Shown here: positions 45,718 to 54,064 of the stretch, piece by piece | Layout of the letters: each line of letters starts with the position of its first letter | How positions within the stretch are numbered: the stretch's first letter is position 1 | Assembly (NCBI RefSeq): GCF_010468615.1 | Contig: NZ_WUEH01000024.1 | Span: 1 to 59,644, forward strand | Direction: 5' to 3' | Source of the DNA: Pseudodesulfovibrio sp. JC047 | GTDB lineage: Bacteria; Desulfobacterota; Desulfovibrionia; Desulfovibrionales; Desulfovibrionaceae | Length of the DNA: 59,644 bases | Translations under genes and position numbers: made by a program | The notes under the pieces: model-generated | What the model was told of the DNA's origin: nothing | The model's database searches: none | The model's input: the letters and a program-made list of their open reading frames with translations, nothing else

Positions 45718-45975
45718 TCACAGAGAGATAAGTCCAGGCACCTCGGCTGCTTTTTCGTATACATCCATGACATGGTCGGCTGAACACATGGTGGAGACCA
45801 TGGTGATGCTGATATATTTGCCGGTCTTGGATTGCTTTGTTTCCAGCTTTTCTTTAGAAAATAACGTCTTGAATTGTTCGAAGTTGTCTGCTGGAACGAT
45901 GAATTTATGGATATATGGACAGGGCCATTCATGGTGCCCGTCCAGCGCTTGTTTGAATTGTTCTCTTTTTGTCAT
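45718..45975 (-). CDS. DUF493 (YbeD-like) protein
   Basis: An 85-residue protein of the YbeD/DUF493 family, an ACT-like fold of unknown function. Seen are WPCPYIHKFIVPADN near the N-terminus, GKYISITMVSTMCSADHVM and VYEKAAEVPGLISL at the end, which align with the YbeD pattern. It lies 68 nt upstream of nifU on the same strand and could be co-transcribed. Confidence 0.8.
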   Translation of the reverse strand: MTKREQFKQALDGHHEWPCPYIHKFIVPADNFEQFKTLFSKEKLETKQSKTGKYISITMVSTMCSADHVMDVYEKAAEVPGLISL

Positions 45976-46187
45976 GTGTGTCTCCTCGGACTGTTTGATG
46001 CCAGCGGTTTATATTATTTTGATTCGGACTGTCAAAAAGTGAGGATTGACACAGTATGATATGAATTTTTATCTGAAACATGATACAACTTCTCTTGATT
46101 TATAACATCATTTTTTTTCTGGTTTGAATACGGTAAAATCAGTCTTCGGATATTCAAAGTTGCAATGCTGGCGACGAATGAGGGAAA

Positions 46188-48326
46188 ATGAGTGAAATTG
46201 TTGATGTACTGGTCGTGGACGACGAACGAATCAATCTCAAGTTGGTTGAGGGTATACTCAAGGGTCATGACCTGAATTTGGTCATGGTCTCTTCTGGTTC
46301 CCAAGCGCTTGAATGTCTTTCTGAATACGATTTTGCCGTGGCTTTGCTCGATGTGATGATGCCGGGCATGGATGGTTTTGAATTGGCCGAACAGCTTCGC
46401 AGCACCGAATCCTTTTATCATATTCCCATTATCTTCATTACGGCGATCAGCAAGGATCAGCGACATGTCTTTCGTGGATATGAACTTGGTGCCGTTGATT
46501 ATTTGTTCAAGCCCGTGGAGCCAGAAGTTCTTCGCAGCAAGATCAACATTTTCGCTGATCTGCATCGGAAAAAACGGTACCTTGAGGAAACCACTTCACG
46601 CCTGGAGGCCACTGTCGAGGCGTTAGAAGCCTCCAGAATGGCATTGGAAAAATCGGAACAACGGTATCGTCTTGTCGCGGATTACAATTACGACTGGGAG
46701 TGTTGGATAGGGCCGGAAGGGGATATCCGGTATATTTCTCCGTCGTGTGAACGTATCAGTGGGTATGCTCCAGAATTGTTTGCGGATGATCCCGAATTGC
46801 TTGAACGCATCGTTCATCCTGATGATCGTGTCCGGTGGCTCAACTTTATGACGGATTCGGCTGTTGGTGGTGAAGCCAACCTGGACTTCAGGATATATGA
46901 TGCCAACGTCAAGGTGCGCTGGTTGAGTCTTATCAAACACGCCATACGGACCGAAGAAGGGACTGATCTCGGAATCCGTATCAGTATGCGGGATGTGACC
47001 AGTCGAAAACGGATGGAAGAGCAACTCAAACACAGTGCGCTCCATGACATGTTGACTGGATTGCCCAATCGGGTGTTGTTTCTGGATCGACTCGGGCGTG
47101 CTGCTGATCGATCTGTCGAAGGAAATGATTTCTATGCTGTTTTATTTATTAATTTGGATAGATTTCAAGCGGTCAATGATCATTACGGGCATACGGTGGG
47201 CGATACACTGATGGTCTCCATTGGTGAAAAATTGCTCGGACTTGTCCGTCCTCTTGATACGGTTGCCCGATTTGGTGGAGATGAATTTGGCATATTGATT
47301 CATGAGATGGATTCGATTGACGCTGTCGCGTCCATGATTCAGACAATTCATGATTCTTTTAAACAGGCTATTGTCATTGATGGTGTCAAATTCAATGTGT
47401 CCGCCAGTGTGGGCTACGATATCGCGTCGGGGGCATATGTGGAGTTGGAAGAGCTTGTACACAATGCACAGGTCGCCATGAACAAGGCCAAGGAAAGTGG
47501 CAAGAATCGATTCGTGGCGTACCACAAGAGTATGCGCGAAGGGGTGATTAATATCCTGGCCCTTGAGAATGAACTGAAGCGTGCGCTCACGGCCCGAGAG
47601 TTTGAAGCGTACTATCAGCCAATTGTGAATTTGGCCGATGGTCGTCTGTATGGATTTGAAGCGCTTGTCCGATGGAATCATCCGGAACGGGGATTGGTCA
47701 ATCCGGGAGAGTTTATTCCGGTTGCCGAGGAAACAGGCATTATCGTTGATCTTGGAAAGCAGGTACTTGAGCAGGCATGTACGGCCATGAATGCGTGGCG
47801 GCAGCAGTACCGTATTGCCGCCGAATTGAACATTGCCGTGAATATATCGGCCAAACAATTCAATGAGTCGTCTCTTGCCGTTGATGTGGCACAGATTCTG
47901 GAACGCTCCGGTTTGCCGCCGGAGTGCCTGAAGCTGGAAATCACGGAAACCGTTGTCATGCTGGATGCCATGAAGTCGGTCAATCAACTCAATCTTTTGA
48001 AAAAACTCGGAATATTATTGTCCATTGATGATTTTGGGACTGGCTATTCGTCCATGAACTATTTACAGAAGTTTCCGACAGATCAATTGAAGGTGGATTT
48101 GAGTTTTGTCCAGCGGATGGAATCAGCACCGGAAAATATCGAGATTATTCGTGCGATCGTCAATATGGCGCATAGTTTGCGTCTTCGTGTTGTGGCCGAG
48201 GGCATTGAAACTGAAAGGCAAAGAGACTTGCTTTATTCATTGCAATGCGATTACGGTCAGGGATATTTGTATTCGAAGCCGCTTTGCCAAGCGGATGCCG
48301 AAAATTTTATCAAAAATTCTGAATAA
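46188..48326 (+). CDS. Response regulator-PAS-GGDEF-EAL protein
   Basis: A 712-residue cyclic di-GMP signalling protein. Order: receiver domain (about 5-125, phosphoacceptor D55 in VALLDVMMPGMDG), coiled coil (about 130-160), PAS/PAC (about 163-285), GGDEF (about 290-455) and EAL (about 465-705). The GGDEF motif is intact at 363-367, with an RxxD inhibition site at 354-357. The EAL motif is intact at 491-493 (GFEALVRW), as are ITETVVM and DDFGTGYSS. Both synthesis and hydrolysis are therefore possible. No histidine kinase is adjacent. Confidence 0.94.
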   Translation: MSEIVDVLVVDDERINLKLVEGILKGHDLNLVMVSSGSQALECLSEYDFAVALLDVMMPGMDGFELAEQLRSTESFYHIPIIFITAISKDQRHVFRGYELGAVDYLFKPVEPEVLRSKINIFADLHRKKRYLEETTSRLEATVEALEASRMALEKSEQRYRLVADYNYDWECWIGPEGDIRYISPSCERISGYAPELFADDPELLERIVHPDDRVRWLNFMTDSAVGGEANLDFRIYDANVKVRWLSLIKHAIRTEEGTDLGIRISMRDVTSRKRMEEQLKHSALHDMLTGLPNRVLFLDRLGRAADRSVEGNDFYAVLFINLDRFQAVNDHYGHTVGDTLMVSIGEKLLGLVRPLDTVARFGGDEFGILIHEMDSIDAVASMIQTIHDSFKQAIVIDGVKFNVSASVGYDIASGAYVELEELVHNAQVAMNKAKESGKNRFVAYHKSMREGVINILALENELKRALTAREFEAYYQPIVNLADGRLYGFEALVRWNHPERGLVNPGEFIPVAEETGIIVDLGKQVLEQACTAMNAWRQQYRIAAELNIAVNISAKQFNESSLAVDVAQILERSGLPPECLKLEITETVVMLDAMKSVNQLNLLKKLGILLSIDDFGTGYSSMNYLQKFPTDQLKVDLSFVQRMESAPENIEIIRAIVNMAHSLRLRVVAEGIETERQRDLLYSLQCDYGQGYLYSKPLCQADAENFIKNSE

Positions 48327-48359
48327 TTCACAAAGTAGAAAGCAATTGGAGCTGTGTCC

Positions 48360-48542
48360 ATGAACCTCAGTGCCCCGCAGTTGATCACCTGGATCATCGG
48401 AGTCCTCATAGGCCTTCTCGGTATATTCATTCAAATTGACGTCATGTCTGTTCCGGCCCTGGAAAATTTGGTGCGACCATTTTGGCTCGTTGCAACCGGA
48501 TTTGTCATCTTGGCGGTTTCAAACCTTTTCCGTCGATTGTAA
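48360..48542 (+). CDS. Small membrane protein, unknown
   Basis: A 60-residue protein, not recognised. Two hydrophobic helices (LITWIIGVLIGLLGIFIQ; FWLVATGFVILAVSNLF) are joined by a short loop, and the C-terminus is basic. ATG 48360 has GGAG 8 nt upstream. It lies 33 nt after the GGDEF-EAL gene and could be co-transcribed with it. The hydrophobic pattern supports it as a real gene. Confidence 0.55.
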   Translation: MNLSAPQLITWIIGVLIGLLGIFIQIDVMSVPALENLVRPFWLVATGFVILAVSNLFRRL

Positions 48543-48590
48543 GTGCATTATGGGTGGTTCGAACCCACCAAAGAGAGAGGATGGTGTCGT

Positions 48591-48758
48591 ATGAATTTGT
48601 TACGATTGAATATATGGAGAAAATGTATCCTCATCGGATTCATTGCGGCTGTTATTGCCATGTTCAGTCTTGATTGGGGATACCATTTCCATATTGGTCA
48701 TGTCGTGCGCCTGTTTGTTGGTGCAGTGGCCTTTTGGGTTGTTGTGGATAGACTGTAG
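48591..48758 (+). CDS. Small membrane protein, unknown
   Basis: A 55-residue protein, not recognised. It has a basic N-terminus (LLRLNIWRK) and two hydrophobic helices (ILIGFIAAVIAMFSL; VVRLFVGAVAFWVVV). ATG 48591 has a GAGG about 10 nt upstream; the frame is open back to GTG 48543. It follows another tiny membrane protein gene, with a small hairpin between them. Confidence 0.5.
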   Translation: MNLLRLNIWRKCILIGFIAAVIAMFSLDWGYHFHIGHVVRLFVGAVAFWVVVDRL

Positions 48759-48836
48759 CTCTCCGCGTTTTGGCGCTTTCCATCTCGGATTGGATGCGTT
48801 TTGGCATAGAGAGACACGTCTTTTTTGAAAAACCGC

Positions 48837-48865
48837 TTGACCTTGCCAACAGACAGGACTATTTG
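48837..48865 (+). promoter_or_regulatory. Probable promoter of the ilv leader and ilvBN
   Basis: TTGACC at 48837-48842, 17 nt, TATTTG at 48860-48865. Transcription would start about 25 nt before the leader peptide ATG. Confidence 0.55.
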
Positions 48866-48896
48866 TCTTTTTTAGAAACACAAAGGATTACTTCAC

Positions 48897-49007
48897 ATGT
48901 CGTTTGACCTGAATACCATTTCTGCCATCTCCGCTAGCCTAGTCGTAGCCAGCGTATACGTCGTAGTAGACGTAGTAGTATGTGGTGTCGATAGGGACGC
49001 GCCATAG
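48897..49007 (+). CDS. Valine-rich leader peptide of ilvBN attenuator
   Basis: A 36-codon frame, ATG 48897 to TAG 49005-49007, with AAGGA about 9 nt upstream. The peptide holds ten Val, two Leu and two Ile. The dense part (VVASVYVVVDVVV) is encoded mainly by GTA, with some GTC. An intrinsic terminator follows 23 nt later and then ilvB. This is the classic layout of branched-chain amino-acid attenuation: a ribosome stalling at Val codons when Val-tRNA is short would let the operon be read. The frame and terminator are seen directly; the control is inferred. Confidence 0.8.
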   Translation: MSFDLNTISAISASLVVASVYVVVDVVVCGVDRDAP

Positions 49008-49030
49008 CGGGAATCTTTGAACGAATTTTC

Positions 49031-49066
49031 AACCCCCGTCGGTGCGTACCGACGGGGGTTTTTTTA
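49031..49066 (+). terminator. Attenuator terminator before ilvB
   Basis: A 13-bp stem AACCCCCGTCGGT with its exact complement, loop GCGT, then seven Ts. It lies between the leader peptide and ilvB, so it must be read through for ilvB expression. A competing 7-bp pairing of ACGCGCC (48997-49003, the last leader codons) with GGTGCGT (49041-49047) would open the stem. Confidence 0.85.
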
Positions 49067-49104
49067 TTCCCGTTGCGGCTTCGGGGAACACAGGAGGATT
49101 TTCA

Positions 49105-50781
49105 ATGCGATTGAGTGGAGCGGAAATTATTATCAAATTGTTGGAACGGCAGGGAATTGACACCATTGCCGGAATTCCCGGAGGGGCGAACCTTCCAATG
49201 TACGATGCCCTGGGAAAAAGTGAGTCTATCCGGCACATTTTGACTCGGCATGAACAGGGAGCGGGTTTTATTGCCCAAGGTATGGCTCGGGTGAGTGGAA
49301 AACCGGCGGTCTTTTTCGCCACATCAGGCCCGGGCGCGACAAACACCCTGACGGCCATTGCGGATGCCAAATTGGATTCCATCCCCATCATTTGCATTAC
49401 TGGACAGGTGCCACTCTCCATGATCGGGACCGATGCGTTTCAGGAAGTTGATACCTACGGTTTGAGTGTGCCGATCACCAAACACAACTTCCTTGTTCGG
49501 TCTGTAGAAGATTTGTTGTGGATTATCCCGGCGGCATTTCGCATCGCTGCAAGTGGCCGTCCTGGTCCTGTAGTGATTGATGTTCCCAAGGATGTACAGG
49601 CGGCATTTCATGAATTTGAGACCTGGCCAGAACCCGGTGAACGGGAACCGTCCGAGGGGTTGATTCCCGCTGAAATTCGACGGGCGGCAAGTATGATTAA
49701 TTCGGCGAAAAAGCCTGTTTTGTATCTGGGGGGCGGGGTTATCCAGTCCGATTCGGCAGACGAAGCTTTGGCCTTGGCTGAGAAAGCAAGCATCCCGTCC
49801 GTGGTAACGCTGATGGGGTTGGGCGTTATTCCGACGGACAACCCGTTGTGTTTGGGGATGTTGGGAATGCACGCTGCCCGATATACGAATATGGTGCTTG
49901 AAGAGTGTGACCTGCTTGTTGCCGTTGGGGTTCGATTTGACGACAGGGCGACAGGCAAGGTGCCTGAATTTTGTCCCAATGCCAAAGTCATTCACATGGA
50001 TATCGATCCCAGCGAATTGGACAAGATCAAACGGTCAACCGCGTCCGTCACAGGCGATGTTGCTGAAATCCTGACGGCTTTGATTCCGCTCATTGATGAG
50101 AATGCGCGTGCTTCGTGGATTTCGCGAGTTCAGACGTTGAAAAAAGAGCATCCCATGCTCATTGCCGATGCCGATGACCCGACGTCTGCGTATGGTGTCG
50201 TGCTGAAGGCGGCTGAATTGGCCGGTGAACAAGCGATCGTTTGTACAGATGTCGGTCAGCACCAGATGCGGACGGCCCAAGTCTATCCTTTCAAGCATCC
50301 TCGCCAATGGCTGACGTCAGGAGGGCTTGGCACCATGGGGTTTGGAATGCCTGCCTCCATTGGGGCCGCGTTGGCTGCCCCGGATCGTCCGGTGATTTGT
50401 TTCAGTGGAGATGGGTCCATCATGATGAATATTCAGGATCTTGCGACAGCCATGGAATATGACATCCCCATCAAGATTATTTTGACCAACAATAATGCGC
50501 TCGGTCTGGTGCGGCAACAGCAGGATTTGTTTTACGGTAAGCGGTATTTTGCATCCGATTATTCCCGGAGCGTTGATTTTATCAAGATTGCAGAGGGTTT
50601 TGGCATCAAGGCTCACGATTTGGGAACGAGTGAAGACCCGGCCGAGACCTTGAAAATTGCGTTGTCAGAACCGGGACCGTCTCTGATTCATGTGCCGCTC
50701 AGTCCTGATGATCCTGTCTACCCAATGGTGCCTCCAGGGGCCGCAAATTCCGAAATGATCGGAGGTGAAAAACATGTGTAA
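49105..50781 (+). CDS. ilvB: Acetolactate synthase large subunit
   Basis: TPP enzyme for the first common step of valine, leucine and isoleucine synthesis. The start at 49105 (MRLSGAEIIIKLLERQGI) has AGGAGG 7 nt upstream and gives 558 residues; an in-frame upstream start lies inside the attenuator and is rejected. Motifs: catalytic Glu in HEQGA, FATSGPGATN, VGVRFDDRATGK (FAD region), and the TPP motif GDGSIMMNIQDLATA...NNN. It overlaps ilvN by 8 nt. Confidence 0.96.
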   Translation: MRLSGAEIIIKLLERQGIDTIAGIPGGANLPMYDALGKSESIRHILTRHEQGAGFIAQGMARVSGKPAVFFATSGPGATNTLTAIADAKLDSIPIICITGQVPLSMIGTDAFQEVDTYGLSVPITKHNFLVRSVEDLLWIIPAAFRIAASGRPGPVVIDVPKDVQAAFHEFETWPEPGEREPSEGLIPAEIRRAASMINSAKKPVLYLGGGVIQSDSADEALALAEKASIPSVVTLMGLGVIPTDNPLCLGMLGMHAARYTNMVLEECDLLVAVGVRFDDRATGKVPEFCPNAKVIHMDIDPSELDKIKRSTASVTGDVAEILTALIPLIDENARASWISRVQTLKKEHPMLIADADDPTSAYGVVLKAAELAGEQAIVCTDVGQHQMRTAQVYPFKHPRQWLTSGGLGTMGFGMPASIGAALAAPDRPVICFSGDGSIMMNIQDLATAMEYDIPIKIILTNNNALGLVRQQQDLFYGKRYFASDYSRSVDFIKIAEGFGIKAHDLGTSEDPAETLKIALSEPGPSLIHVPLSPDDPVYPMVPPGAANSEMIGGEKHV

Positions 50782-51052
50782 ACATACCGTGCTCGAATTG
50801 TCAGTGAATAACCACCCAGGCGTGATGTCGCATATTTGTGGTCTGTTTGCCCGGAGGGCCTACAATGTTGAAGGAATTGCCTGTATGCCGGTGAACGGCG
50901 GGAAAAGAAGTACAATCTGGCTGCTTGTCGATGCGGACAGCCGTCTGGATCAGATGATTAAGCAGGTGGACAAGCTTGAAGACGTTCTTGGGGTCGAACG
51001 TCACGATCATGGCCATGAAGTTATTTCAAAGATGGCTGAATTTGTTCAATAA
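50774..51052 (+). CDS. ilvN: Acetolactate synthase small (regulatory) subunit
   Basis: ACT-domain subunit that stimulates IlvB and mediates valine inhibition. The start at 50774 (MCKHTVLELSVNNHPGVMSH) has GGAGG 8 nt upstream; a GTG at 50765 overlaps that site. The 92 residues hold one ACT domain with FARRAYNVEGIACMP. This is the short form, like E. coli IlvN (about 96 residues), without the C-terminal domain of IlvH. Translationally coupled to ilvB. Confidence 0.94.
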   Translation: MCKHTVLELSVNNHPGVMSHICGLFARRAYNVEGIACMPVNGGKRSTIWLLVDADSRLDQMIKQVDKLEDVLGVERHDHGHEVISKMAEFVQ

Positions 51053-51074
51053 AAGTTCTACTGTGTTTCTATGG

Positions 51075-51105
51075 AAAAGGCCGACATGATGTCGGCCTTT
51101 TTACT
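51075..51105. terminator. Intrinsic terminator after ilvBN
   Basis: A 12-bp stem AAAAGGCCGACA with its complement and loop TGA, T tract on the plus side, shorter T run on the minus side. It lies between convergent ilvN and the hydrolase pseudogene. Confidence 0.85.
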
Positions 51106-51119
51106 TTTTAGCGATAGAA

Positions 51120-52414
51120 TTATTTTTGACCGTTGAATTTTTTTTGCAAATTGTCAAAAAGTCGTTCCTGATAGTTCGAGGGGAATTCCCAAATGGGCAT
51201 GGTGCCGCTTCGTTGCAGCCCTCTGTCCTTTGGGGAGAGTTTGTACATTAATGTCATGAGCACATCACTGCTCACCCATGGGCTTTCGCGAAAATAGCTG
51301 TGTCCATTCCCTGAATCGGCATGGGCCGCATTGGTTACGTCAATGAGGTTGAGCTTGGGATTCTTCTCAAGGAAATAGCGGACTGCCGGGGACATTTCCC
51401 GTCGGACTTGTCCCAAGCGTCCCCAATCGAAAATCCATTCTGCCGCACTGACAGCACTGTCCGAGTCGGAAACATAGACTGAGAGATTATCAACGATATC
51501 CAGCATACCTTCCGGATATTCGAGGCAAAAAGCGCACTGTCCATGTCGCTGCCAATAAGCATGACATGGCCGATTTTCAAGTCGGCTTTTTCCCCTTCCG
51601 GAGCATTTTGAGTTTCCAGTGTCAGTTGAAAAAGAGCCTTGTCAACGACGCGAGTACCGGCACTATATCCAATGATGTGGATGCGTTCGGCAGCGGTGTG
51701 CTGTGCCAGGTATTTGAGGAAGGCGCGGAATTGATATGAGGAAAGCTCTGCGGTTTCAAGGTCGGATAAATACGCTAGCGTCCGAGGTGTTGCTGGCCAG
51801 GAATACGCGATGAAAGCTCCGTCGTATCCGAGAAAATGCCAGAGTTCCGCCGTGACAAGGATGGGATTATTAAAATCGACCTTGTACCCATGCACATAAA
51901 TGAAGATATCTTTTTGTACTGATGTGGCCAACTGCTGGTCTATTTGTCGAGCAAATTCCTGGCCGGTTGTTTCGGCCTCAATGCCATCATACCCATTGGC
52001 GATGAAGGGGTTGAGACTTGATCCGAGACTCCCGTATTCAGTCACTTTTTGGACCTTGAGGGGATATTGATCCGTCCGGTTCTTGAGGAGTGATATACGC
52101 TTTGCCTCTTCCCAACTGAAATCTTCTTCACCGAATTTTATTGAAGCTTCACCGAGTCGAATGACGCCTCCCCGTTCGGAGCTGTAGGCAAGATCACCGT
52201 CTTTGGCTGGTGCGCGGTTGGTGGCATAAAAGATTTTTCCTGGCGGCGGAATTTCCTTTTCAAATGGATTTACCAGATCGGAATAGATGGCAGGGGCGGG
52301 CATGAGGTTGATCGCTTCACCTTTTGGCGCAGAACACCCGAAGAGCAGGGAAGCGAGAATGCCTATGCAAATGAAGAATATACTGATTTTTTTGAGAGAC
52401 ATCATCGATATCAT
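51120..52414 (-). pseudogene. Frameshifted DUF900-type alpha/beta-hydrolase lipoprotein
   Basis: A lipoprotein-type alpha/beta hydrolase of the DUF900 kind, split by a frameshift. The first frame (52414 down to about 51510) has a signal sequence with lipobox LLFGC, IFYATNRAPAKDGD, YVHGYKVDFNNPILVTAELW and the nucleophile elbow GYSAG. After DSALFASNIRK it leaves the family pattern. The next frame, read from about 51512 to 51120, continues it (EGMLDIVDNLSVYVSDSDSA, WGRLGQVRRE, HADSGNGHSYF). One missing base near 51510-51514 (CGGAAGG) explains the break. It could be a true pseudogene, an assembly error or, less likely, programmed frameshifting. Confidence 0.8.
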
Positions 52415-52766
52415 TGTTGCGGGGCCTCCGTTTGACAGCCCGAGTTTGAGAGTGTGGCATTCTTAATGCTGATACAGACGACCGTTCATGCCGTTATTGC
52501 GAAGTTGAGCCATTAGCAATAAAAGGATGTGTTTTTGTCAGCCTCATGATTGTGATATATATTGATTGATATACCGCAATGTTTGCGTGCTTACAAGAAG
52601 AGTCGGCGAATTTATTCAGGGGAAAAAGGGGGGGGCCGCTTTTGCGGTGTACGGATATGGCCTTCGTGTGTCAGTGAAAACAGACTGATGTCGTTTCAGA
52701 GAGTGGTGCGATCTAAAAAAGTACCGAGCGCAGTGTTTTTGAGGGAGAAAGGGAAGCGCATGTGAG
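52415..52766. other. Intergenic stretch without a supported gene
   Basis: No convincing gene. A 67-codon plus-strand frame here starts with TTG, is rich in Arg/Lys/Ser and lacks a ribosome site. The left end must hold the promoter of the hydrolase pseudogene; no clear -35/-10 pair was found. Confidence 0.5.
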
Positions 52767-52796
52767 AAAACCGCTGATCGTGCGATCAGCGGTTTT
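52767..52796 (-). terminator. Terminator of the first tRNA-Pro/tRNA-Thr unit
   Basis: A 14-bp stem AAAACCGCTGATCG with its complement and a very short loop, just downstream (minus strand) of tRNA-Thr. Confidence 0.7.
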
Positions 52797-52803
52797 CGAT
52801 ATA

Positions 52804-52879
52804 TGGAGCTGACGAGCAGGATTGAACTGCCTACCTCGTCCTTACCAAGGACGCGCTCTACCGATTGAGCTACGTCAGC
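52804..52879 (-). tRNA. tRNA-Thr (GGT anticodon), copy 1
   Basis: A 76-nt cloverleaf with encoded CCA (TGG at 52804-52806). Acceptor stem GCTGACG/CGTCAGC, anticodon loop TTGGTAA with GGT at plus 52844-52846, T loop TTCAATC. It reads ACC and ACU. Confidence 0.96.
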
Positions 52880-52945
52880 ATTTGCACTGTTTTCGATGAA
52901 TCATCGGGTCAAATTGATATTGATCCAACGGGGGAATTCATCGTT

Positions 52946-53022
52946 TGGTCGGGATGAGAGGATTTGAACCTCCGGCCCCTTGACCCCCAGTCAAGTGCGC
53001 TACCAGACTGCGCTACATCCCG
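52946..53022 (-). tRNA. tRNA-Pro (GGG anticodon), copy 1
   Basis: A 77-nt cloverleaf with encoded CCA. Acceptor stem CGGGATG/CATCCCG, anticodon loop CTGGGGG with GGG at plus 52986-52988, T loop TTCAAAT. It differs from the copy at 55698 at three positions: two form a compensated T-stem pair (G-C here) and one is in the D arm. Confidence 0.96.
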
Positions 53023-53034
53023 ACGCGAGGTGAG

Positions 53035-53060
53035 TTACTATATGCGCCGCCGCCGCGTGT
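53035..53060 (-). promoter_or_regulatory. Promoter-like elements of the first tRNA unit, short spacer
   Basis: Minus strand TTGACA (plus 53055-53060) and TAGTAA (plus 53035-53040), as in the second unit, but with only 14 nt between them instead of 17. This spacing should be weak. Confidence 0.45.
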
Positions 53061-53514
53061 CAACAGTTGATTTGTATTTTGTTAAAAAATCTTTTGATCC
53101 GGGTCAGTTGAAAGGGGGGAGAATCGTGAGAAAAAGAAAAGAAGGGTGTCTCTTGTTCAATGCCAAGATTGTTTTTTGTCCAAGGAATTTAATTCTCAGA
53201 TGAGTTGTATAAACGGATTCCCCAATAAATTGTTGGGAAAAAGAACACCATTAATCCTCGAGTAAAGCCTCTGCCATTCTTGTTAACCAGTCGATAACGG
53301 CCATACATATGGCAACAATGATGAGCGGAAGTCCCTTTGTTTTTTGCTTTCACGGATTGATTCATGTGTATCGTTGTTGTCAGTGCTTTTTAATTTTTTG
53401 AATGATTTCTTTTAAAAGGCCAACCGGCAGGCCGACAATGTCTTCAATTCTTATGCTTGATGAACAGGAAATGCGATAATCGGGGGCTATTCATTTCTTG
53501 CTGGTTGTTTGTTT
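53061..53514 (-). other. AT-rich stretch with coding-like remnants
   Basis: No complete gene. On the minus strand, 53251-53349 reads a helix-like GLPLIIVAICMAVIDWL and ends in EALLED-stop, but its only ATG lies within the hydrophobic segment. A second open stretch ends at 53380 (EDIVGLPVGLLKEIIQKIKK) and has no usable start before an upstream stop. Both look like 3' ends of decayed small genes, as is common beside polymorphic-toxin loci. No promoter was found. Confidence 0.35.
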
Positions 53515-54018
53515 TTATTTGGGCCAAACCGCTGGAGCGACAATAGCACGGATGGTGCCGTCATATTTTTTCAGCGTCGTGATTGGTGAGAGGATTGTGA
53601 CCTCAAGAGTCGTTGTATCTCCAAAGAAGGTATTCGGTACTTTCATATAAAATATAGGGATTTTGCAGATCCCTTTGCTGTAACCAAACCCCGGTTGAAG
53701 TTGGACGGGGACGACTTTTGAGTCTGTAGATTCTCCATTGGATGTGATCGAATATCGTATCTGACCATCAAGATGAATAAATGGGGTGATGGCAGGATTT
53801 TCACATGGGATAACCAGAAAGAAAGCGTGGGGCACGTCAAATTGTTTTTTGAGCACGCCTCTGATGGTTGTTCCTTTTTTTAGTACATTGAAATCAGATG
53901 TGAAAATAGGTGTATAAAATGTTTCTGTTCTGAAATTCGCTGCAAAGTAGGTTGATCGCCAAATCAACCAACATCCAATGAGAAGCGCGAAAAAGAATAA
54001 CCAAATTATTTTTTTCAT
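53515..54018 (-). CDS. Hypothetical membrane-anchored protein, candidate Rhs immunity protein
   Basis: A 167-residue protein, not recognised. It opens with a hydrophobic segment (IIWLFFFALLIGCWLIW), probably an inner-membrane anchor; the LIGC within it could be a lipobox but is followed by more hydrophobic residues. The rest is beta-rich and predicted periplasmic. The start at 54018 is preferred because the hydrophobic segment follows at once; the ribosome site is poor and the frame is open back to 54123, across the Rhs stop. It lies 46 nt downstream of the Rhs gene, the usual place for a cognate immunity gene, and is AT-rich. The role is inferred from position only. Confidence 0.6.
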   Translation of the reverse strand: MKKIIWLFFFALLIGCWLIWRSTYFAANFRTETFYTPIFTSDFNVLKKGTTIRGVLKKQFDVPHAFFLVIPCENPAITPFIHLDGQIRYSITSNGESTDSKVVPVQLQPGFGYSKGICKIPIFYMKVPNTFFGDTTTLEVTILSPITTLKKYDGTIRAIVAPAVWPK

Positions 54019-54027
54019 TTTCAGTAT

Positions 54028-54055
54028 TGTCAGGCGGATATTTATCCGCCTGACA
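54028..54055. repeat. Perfect inverted repeat between Rhs and candidate immunity gene
   Basis: TGTCAGGCGGATA and its exact complement, 13 bp each, separated by 2 nt. It lies between the Rhs stop and the start of the next gene. No T tract follows, so it is not a standard terminator; it could stabilise or separate the two mRNA parts. Confidence 0.7.
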
Positions 54056-54064
54056 GGGTATGGG

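Larger units (their letters stand above)
52789..53041. repeat. Direct repeat copy 1 carrying tRNA-Thr and tRNA-Pro
   Basis: About 253 nt closely matching 55543-55793, covering part of the terminator arm, tRNA-Thr, the spacer, tRNA-Pro and the -10 box. The tRNA-Thr copies are identical; the 65-66 nt spacers differ at several bases. The copies are about 2.75 kb apart in the same orientation. Confidence 0.85.

Noticed and set aside
48551..48570. tRNA T-arm look-alike (GGTGG-TTCGAAC-CCACC)
   Set aside because: No acceptor, D or anticodon arms can be built around it, and it sits in a short gap between two small genes; treated as a chance or mRNA hairpin.
52562..52765. 67-codon plus-strand frame before the first tRNA unit
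   Set aside because: TTG start, no ribosome site, and no recognisable pattern.
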